Below, piece by piece: positions 14,401 through 18,221 of a DNA stretch of 18,221 bases. The stretch spans positions 1 through 18,221 of the forward strand of contig JBBQPM010000134.1 in the NCBI GenBank assembly GCA_038217425.1. The letters are read 5' to 3'. The stretch is from JAIEPT01 sp038217425 (GTDB lineage: Bacteria; Planctomycetota; Planctomycetia; Gemmatales; Gemmataceae). The notes beneath the pieces were generated by a model. That model made no database searches and was not told the DNA's origin. It saw only the letters and a program-made list of their open reading frames with translations. Both the position numbers and the translations under genes were made by a program. Positions within the stretch are counted from its first letter, which is position 1, and every line of letters starts with the position of its first letter.

Positions 14401-14464
14401 GTTAACAACCCGGTTCGGTTCGCACCCCATTTGCAACATTTCGAACTGCGACCGTGTAGTTAAC
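14401..14464. repeat. Imperfect palindrome bounded by GTTAAC
   Basis: Left arm 14401-14422 and right arm 14442-14464 can be paired over about 19 positions as GTTAAC, AC, CGGT, CG and GTTCG, with small mismatches and bulges and a 19-base loop. Confidence 0.55.
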
Positions 14465-14553
14465 AGGTAGAGAGATCTCGTTTCTGCCCGACATCCGATC
14501 CAGCCGGCCAAGCCAAGGGCGTTGTGGGCGTTTTCCATCCAAGGAGAGCACCC

Positions 14554-14754
14554 GTGCGCAACCACTCCGAAACTCCCGCAGACCCCGACCCCATCGTCGA
14601 AATCGCCGCCATCCTCGCCCGCGCAATCCTGCGTCTGCAGGCCCGGAACGCGCTACCACACGCTGAGTCGTCGGCTGGCGACAATTCCGAGAAATCTCTC
14701 TCGAAAGGCCTTGAGGTCTTCGCGGAAACCGTGCTCAGTGTGGGTCGCGGTTAA
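14554..14754 (+). CDS. 66-residue recombinase-module protein with GTG start
   Basis: A short protein starting at GTG 14554, 7 bases after AAGGAG (14541-14546). An in-frame ATG at 14524 exists but has no ribosome-binding site and would add a stretch unlike the rest. The visible core is DPDPIVEIAAILARAILRLQ (about 11-30), an amphipathic helix, followed by a polar part ending SLSKGLEVFAETVLSVGRG. Small proteins with a DPxxEIAxILAxxxxRL core are, to my knowledge, common just ahead of DUF2924 and recombinase genes, which supports a real gene. The helix suggests a small binding or adaptor protein. No catalytic residues are seen. The stop codon lies inside a GTTAAC hexamer. Confidence 0.72.
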   Translation: MRNHSETPADPDPIVEIAAILARAILRLQARNALPHAESSAGDNSEKSLSKGLEVFAETVLSVGRG

Positions 14755-14789
14755 CGCACCCTCGAGACCTTTTTCGAAAGGAGATACCC

Positions 14790-15281
14790 ATGGCCCTCAA
14801 CATCGCCAAAGAGCTGGCGGTCTTGCAGAAGATGACCGTCAAACCGCTTCAGGCCCGCTATGCCGAGGTGTTCGGCGAAGCAACGCGCAGCCATCACAAA
14901 GCCTGGCTCATCAAACGGATCGCCTGGCGTCTGCAAGCCCTGGCAGAGGGCGATCTCTCGGAACGGGCCCGCCGTAAGGCCGCGGAGTTGGCCAACGACG
15001 CGGATCTGCGCCTCTCTCCGCCCAGGACCAAAGCGCTGGCTCCTGCCGCCGCCACGAGCCACACGGCGCCTTTCAAACCGTCCGAGAACCCGAGACTCCC
15101 GCTGCCCGGGACCGTCATCACCCGCCCGTACAAGGGGCAGACCCTGCAGGTCAAGGTCTTGGCCCACGGATTCGAGTTCGAGGGCCAATCGTACAAGTCG
15201 TTGAGCGCGGTCGCCAAGGCGATCACGGGCCAGCACTGCAACGGTTACCATTTCTTCCGCCTCACCAAGGAGAACGCATGA
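14790..15281 (+). CDS. DUF2924 protein of the recombinase module
   Basis: A 163-residue protein with AAGGAG 6 bases before ATG 14790. The N-terminal half (1-75) is helical, with LQKMTVKPLQARYAEVFGE and a basic segment SHHKAWLIKRIAWRLQ. A proline-rich hinge (76-107) leads to LPLPGTVITRPYKGQTLQVK, then FEFEGQSYKSLSAVAKAITG and NGYHFFRL, the C-terminal signature of DUF2924. That C-terminal part resembles small DNA-associated folds that pair with resolvases. The stop overlaps the recombinase start by 4 bases (ATGA), so the two are translationally coupled and probably act together. A role as accessory or directionality factor is an inference; no function is established to my knowledge. Confidence 0.9.
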   Translation: MALNIAKELAVLQKMTVKPLQARYAEVFGEATRSHHKAWLIKRIAWRLQALAEGDLSERARRKAAELANDADLRLSPPRTKALAPAAATSHTAPFKPSENPRLPLPGTVITRPYKGQTLQVKVLAHGFEFEGQSYKSLSAVAKAITGQHCNGYHFFRLTKENA

Positions 15282-16843
15282 GCAAGCAACGCAGCCAAGC
15301 TTCGAGTCCGCGAACGATTCGCTGCGCCATCTACACGCGGAAATCGACCGAAGAAGGCCTCGAGCAGGAGTTCAACTCGCTCGACGCCCAGCGCGAGTCG
15401 GGCGAAGCGTATATCAAGAGCCAGGCCCACGAAGGCCGGACCTGTTTGCCCGACCGATACGACGACGGCGGTTTCACTGGCGGCAACCTGGACCGCCCGG
15501 CGCTGGGGCGTTTGATCGCCGACATCGGCGCCGGTCGCGTCGATTGCGTCGTCGTCTACAAGGTCGATCGCCTGAGCCGGTCGCTGCTGGACTTCACCAA
15601 GATCATGGAAACCTTCGACAAACAGCAGGTTTCGTTCGTCTCGGTGACGCAGCAATTCAACACGACCACCTCGATGGGTCGGTTGATGCTGAACGTTTTG
15701 CTGTCGTTCGCTCAGTTCGAACGCGAGATCATCGGCGAGCGGACGCGGGACAAGATCGCGGCCGCACGCCGTAAAGGGAAGTGGGCCGGCGGCATGCCGC
15801 TCTTGGGCTATGATGTCGCCAACTCCAAGCTGGTCGTCAACGAAGCTGAAGCCCTGCGCGTGCGGGCCATCTTTGCATTCTATCTGGAGCACGAGGCGTT
15901 ACTGCCTGTGGTTCAGGAACTCGAGCGGCGTGGCTGGGCGAACAAACGCTGGACGACGCGCAAGGGGAACGAACGCGGCGGCAAAGGTTTCACGAAGACC
16001 AGCCTCTACGCCCTGCTGACCAACGTCACCTACGCGGGCAAGGTCCGGCACAAAAAGGACGCCTTCGACGGCGCCCACCAGGCGATCCTCGACGCCGCGC
16101 TCTGGCAGAAGGTCCAGGCGACTTTGAGCCGCAACGGGCAGACCGGCGGGGCTCTGGTGCGAAACAAGTTCGGCGCTCTGCTCAAGGGCATCCTGCGCTG
16201 TTCAGCCTGCGACTGCGCCATGTCGCCCACGCACACCAACCGCAACGGAAATCGGCGCTACCGGTACTACGTCTGCACGCAGGCCCAGAAGCGGGGCTGG
16301 AACGTCTGCCCGACCAAGTCGGTATCCGCAGGCGAGATTGAAGAGTTCGTGATCGGGCGCATTCGTACCATGGGTCAGAACCCAGAGTTGTGGCAGGAGA
16401 CGCTGGCGCAAGCGCAACGCCAAAGCAAGCGGCAGCAGGTAGAGCTGGCGGCCGAGCAAAAGAGCCTGGAACGAGACGTCCGACACTGGAACCAAGAGGT
16501 GCGCAGCTTGACGCAAGCGCCTCCTTCGGAGAAGGCAATTGGCCGATTGGCCGATCTACAAGAACGCATTCGCACCGCCGAGTGCAGGTTCGCCGAAATG
16601 CGAACGGAGGTTGAGACACTCGACGGCGCGGGCATCGACGACACGGCCGTTTCCGAATCGCTTCGGCAGTTCGATCCGATCTGGCAAGCGTTGACGCCGC
16701 ACGAAAAATGCAGCTTGGTTCACCGTCAGGTATCCCGCGTCGATCTGGACCGGCGGCACGGCAAGATCACGCTGCACTTCCAGCCCGCGGGACTTCGGCT
16801 GATTGCCGACGAAGTACGCCTTCAAACCCAAGGAGCAGATTAG
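15278..16843 (+). CDS. Large serine recombinase
   Basis: A 521-residue recombinase that would cut and rejoin DNA through a serine-DNA link. The resolvase catalytic domain (14-165) has the nucleophile Ser23 in YTRKS and Asp97, Arg98 and Arg101 in YKVDRLSRS; the long helix runs through LLSFAQFEREIIGERT. The Recombinase domain (about 170-285) includes GGMPLLGYDV and TSLYALLTNVTYAGKVRHK. A zinc ribbon follows with Cys308, Cys311, Cys333 and Cys344, then a coiled coil (about 375-450) as used by phage integrases to control direction. The end (HFQPAGLRLI) forms a small beta part. All catalytic residues are present and the length is normal, so it may be active. AAGGAG lies 5 bases before the start. 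It sits between the DUF2924 and HTH genes in one operon. Confidence 0.95.
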   Translation: MSKQRSQASSPRTIRCAIYTRKSTEEGLEQEFNSLDAQRESGEAYIKSQAHEGRTCLPDRYDDGGFTGGNLDRPALGRLIADIGAGRVDCVVVYKVDRLSRSLLDFTKIMETFDKQQVSFVSVTQQFNTTTSMGRLMLNVLLSFAQFEREIIGERTRDKIAAARRKGKWAGGMPLLGYDVANSKLVVNEAEALRVRAIFAFYLEHEALLPVVQELERRGWANKRWTTRKGNERGGKGFTKTSLYALLTNVTYAGKVRHKKDAFDGAHQAILDAALWQKVQATLSRNGQTGGALVRNKFGALLKGILRCSACDCAMSPTHTNRNGNRRYRYYVCTQAQKRGWNVCPTKSVSAGEIEEFVIGRIRTMGQNPELWQETLAQAQRQSKRQQVELAAEQKSLERDVRHWNQEVRSLTQAPPSEKAIGRLADLQERIRTAECRFAEMRTEVETLDGAGIDDTAVSESLRQFDPIWQALTPHEKCSLVHRQVSRVDLDRRHGKITLHFQPAGLRLIADEVRLQTQGAD

Positions 16844-16844
16844 C

Positions 16845-17252
16845 ATGCCCTCAACGTTGACTCAGGAGTTCGACATCCATTTCCGCCAAGGTCGGCGCGG
16901 AAAAAAGGAACTTCGCTCCGGAGCCGACCCGGCTCCTTCCACCCCGCCGACCGGACGCGTGCCGCGCATCGCCCGGCTGATGGCGCTGGCGATTCGCTTC
17001 GAAGAGCTGCTCCGCCAAGGGTTGGTCGCCGATTACGCTGAGCTGGCGGCGCTGGGTCACGTGAGCCGGGCTCGCATCACCCAGATCATGAATCTGACGC
17101 TGCTGGCGCCGGACATCCAGGAAGCGATTTTGTACCTGCCGCGAACTGAGGAAGGCGGAGATAGCATCCGCCTTCGTGAGATGCAGCCGATTGCGCTAAC
17201 CGCGGATTGGCGCAAGCAGCGACAAGGGTGGATCGTGTTGGCGGAACGGTAG
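16845..17252 (+). CDS. Helix-turn-helix protein of the recombinase module
   Basis: A 135-residue basic protein starting at ATG 16845, 1 base after the recombinase stop and 9 bases after AAGGAG, which lies within the recombinase 3' end. The N-terminus (1-38) is polar and probably disordered. The conserved part starts GRVPRIARLMALAIRFEELL (37-56). A helix-turn-helix follows in VADYAELAALGHVSRARITQ and IMNLTLLAPD (61-90), similar to ParB/KorB-type DNA-binding helices. The part after it (EAILYLPR to RKQRQGW) is a second conserved segment. It probably binds DNA near the module as a regulator or accessory factor. The position as last gene of the operon is consistent with feedback control on the GTTAAC sites, but that is a guess. 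Confidence 0.88.
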   Translation: MPSTLTQEFDIHFRQGRRGKKELRSGADPAPSTPPTGRVPRIARLMALAIRFEELLRQGLVADYAELAALGHVSRARITQIMNLTLLAPDIQEAILYLPRTEEGGDSIRLREMQPIALTADWRKQRQGWIVLAER

Positions 17253-17265
17253 ATCTTCGGCCCCT

Positions 17266-17775
17266 TCAATTCGCTTGATTAAGAGCGAATTCGTATCTCT
17301 CTTCGACCACACCTACTCCCCAAAGGCGATGCGGAGTCGCCTCGACCTTTTGAAAACCGGCAGCTCGGTAAAGTCGAGCTGCCGTCGTCAAGGCGCTGAC
17401 AGTAAGCAAAAAAATGCGTTCAAACCCGGCTTCCTGGCAGAACTGCAATGCGTTCTCGAGCAACTTCCTGCCTAAACCTCTCCCGCGTGCCTCTGGCGCC
17501 ACCAGAAACCAGCGGATCGGCGCGACGCTCGTAGAACTCGGAACGACGGCAATGCGGCCGACGAGGCGACTGTCTTGTTGCGCCAACCAGAGACGCCCGC
17601 GGATATCCTTGGCACGGACGAATTCCGATAACGGCTTCGCGACATAGTTCTCGAACGAAGGATCGAACCCGAGTTCTTTGGCATAAAGCTCAGCATGGAG
17701 TGCCACGACCCCGACAACGTCTTCGGGCAAAGCGTCCACTCGGATGTTGAAATCCGCTGCCGGCGGGTTGGTCAT
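17266..17775 (-). CDS. GNAT-family N-acetyltransferase
   Basis: A 169-residue GNAT acetyltransferase, which moves an acetyl group from acetyl-CoA to an amine. ATG 17775 starts MTNPPAADFNIRVDALPEDV; the frame is open much further upstream, but that part is Arg/Ser-rich and reads as a shadow of the TPR gene. The acetyl-CoA loop is visible as APEARGRGLGRKLL (93-106) and the C-terminal signature as TAARLYRAAGF (131-141). WLAQQDSRLVGRIAVV (63-78) is the usual central strand pair. It resembles the GNAT half of MarR-GNAT fusions, here without the MarR part. No strong ribosome-binding site is seen. Its stop is 13 bases from the end of the HTH gene, converging. The substrate is unknown. Confidence 0.88.
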   Translation of the reverse strand: MTNPPAADFNIRVDALPEDVVGVVALHAELYAKELGFDPSFENYVAKPLSEFVRAKDIRGRLWLAQQDSRLVGRIAVVPSSTSVAPIRWFLVAPEARGRGLGRKLLENALQFCQEAGFERIFLLTVSALTTAARLYRAAGFQKVEATPHRLWGVGVVEERYEFALNQAN

Positions 17776-17848
17776 TGATGCGGCCCGTGAGCACGTCGTG
17801 TAAGAAATTCGCCCCGTGGACTTCAGGATCGGTCTCACGATTGATGCC

Positions 17849-18221
17849 TCACTGATACTTCGCCTGGTTCTTGAGCCCCTGGAAACGCGGCTGCCAGACG
17901 CCTTCCGCGATTTGCCGGAAGAGCGCCTTTGCTTCGAGCGGCTTGCCGGCGCGGCGCAGGTTCTCCGCTCGGTCCCACAGAAGCTGCGCGTTGGTCGGCT
18001 CCGCGGCGAATGCGGCTTCGTAGGCACGGTCGGCGAGCGTCCATTCGCCACGCCGGTGCAGCGTGCTCGCCATCGACGACCAGCCGCTCGCTTCGCTCGG
18101 TTGATGCGCCACCGGCGTCGTCAGGTAATCCCAGCTTAAATCATGCTCGCCGAGCCGTTGCAAAATCGCCGACGCGAGATTGCAGGCGTCGTTGCCGGAG
18201 TCGTGTGCGCGCCAGCGATCC
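17849..18221 (-). CDS. C-terminal part of a TPR protein, cut by window end
   Basis: The frame is open from the right edge to TGA at 17851-17849, giving the last 123 residues of a longer protein. The visible part starts DRWRAHDSGNDACNLASAIL and contains TPR-like helices: ASTLHRRGEWTLADRAYEAA and LLWDRAENLRRAGKPLEAKA, followed by WQPRFQGLKNQAKYQ. Alanine at the helix-packing positions fits TPR units. Similar C-termini occur in long planctomycete membrane or secreted proteins, but the N-terminal domains lie outside this window and cannot be judged. The GNAT gene begins 74 bases downstream on the same strand and might be co-transcribed. Confidence 0.82.
   Translation of the reverse strand, partial: DRWRAHDSGNDACNLASAILQRLGEHDLSWDYLTTPVAHQPSEASGWSSMASTLHRRGEWTLADRAYEAAFAAEPTNAQLLWDRAENLRRAGKPLEAKALFRQIAEGVWQPRFQGLKNQAKYQ

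Larger units (their letters stand above)
14234..14553 (+). other. Structured non-coding leader of the recombinase module
   Basis: This stretch of 320 bases has no credible reading frame. It contains a 25-bp-arm hairpin (14304-14358), a direct repeat GTTAACAACCC (14383-14393 and 14401-14411), and a second imperfect palindrome bounded by GTTAAC (14401-14464). It may hold the recombinase crossover site, operators for the HTH protein, or a structured leader RNA. Confidence 0.5.
14194..14755. repeat. Cluster of five GTTAAC palindromes
   Basis: GTTAAC occurs at 14194, 14383, 14401, 14459 and 14750 (start positions), and once more in the tRNA anticodon region at 14118. I saw no other copy in the window. 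The copy at 14750 overlaps the stop codon of the 66-residue gene. The flanks are partly conserved (AGTTAACA or GGTTAACA). Confidence 0.7.
14234..17265 (+). mobile_element. Putative minimal serine-recombinase element downstream of tRNA-Asn
   Basis: The segment comprises a structured non-coding leader and four compact same-strand genes: a 66-residue protein, DUF2924, a large serine recombinase and an HTH protein. They are separated by 35 bases, a 4-base overlap and 1 base. The segment lies between tRNA-Asn and an ordinary GNAT gene, starts right after the tRNA terminator, and ends within 13 bases of the GNAT stop. No cargo, transposase, or terminal inverted repeats were seen. The limits given are inferred from the flanking genes, not from seen att sites. 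It could be a resident domesticated locus instead of an active element. Confidence 0.5.

Noticed and set aside
14217..17262. AGATCT followed by TCGGC at both ends of the module (14217 and 17251) as a possible att duplication
   Set aside because: Only about 6 contiguous bases match and the left copy is part of the tRNA terminator stem; too short to support an att claim.
17358..17384. Perfect 10-bp inverted repeat CGGCAGCTCG/CGAGCTGCCG near the right end of the recombinase module
   Set aside because: It lies in the GNAT coding sequence over the conserved AARLYRAAGF motif, so coding constraint explains it and it is not a good att candidate.

Overview
The window is GC-rich bacterial DNA, most likely from a planctomycete or a close relative. 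The pointers are a secreted PQQ-like beta-propeller protein with an N-terminal WPGWRGP motif, a secreted caspase-fold peptidase with PPC-like domains, a Tat-exported Gfo/Idh-like protein, long proline/alanine-rich linkers, a C-terminal zinc ribbon, and a DUF2924/serine-recombinase module of a kind common in that phylum. No rRNA or species marker is present, so this placement is an inference.

Layout. Positions 1-55 hold the first codons of a leftward gene that runs off the edge. A rightward pair follows: a PQQ-like propeller protein (211-1419) and a PII signalling protein (1458-1805). Converging on these is a leftward series: aspS (1860-3656), the caspase-fold peptidase (3791-5404) and a small exported LTxxQ protein (5558-5872). 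The last has a clear promoter and a clear intrinsic terminator. After a 381-base divergent promoter region comes a rightward 998-residue membrane protein (6254-9250) with a YfaP-like domain, four Ig-like repeats, a membrane domain, an FHA-like domain and a zinc ribbon, then a Tat-signal Gfo/Idh-like protein (9530-10771). Next are a leftward ADP-ribosylglycohydrolase (10865-11950), a rightward DUF4112 membrane protein (12064-12969) and a leftward FAH-family hydrolase (13077-13934).

The accessory part starts at the intact tRNA-Asn gene (14086-14157). Behind its terminator lie about 320 bases of structured non-coding DNA with two long inverted repeats and a cluster of GTTAAC hexamers. Four tightly packed rightward genes follow: a 66-residue GTG-start protein, a DUF2924 protein, a large serine recombinase and a helix-turn-helix protein. 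All four share the ribosome-binding hexamer AAGGAG. No cargo is visible, so this looks like a minimal tRNA-linked recombinase element, and it is the best candidate here for a poorly described system. Chromosomal genes resume with a leftward GNAT acetyltransferase (17266-17775) and the C-terminal TPR part of a larger protein cut by the window end.

The chromosomal genes do not form one pathway; they are mostly single transcription units. The clear cooperating set is the recombinase module: the recombinase would cut and join DNA, the HTH protein and perhaps DUF2924 would regulate or assist it, and the palindromic non-coding stretch is a plausible place for att or operator sites.
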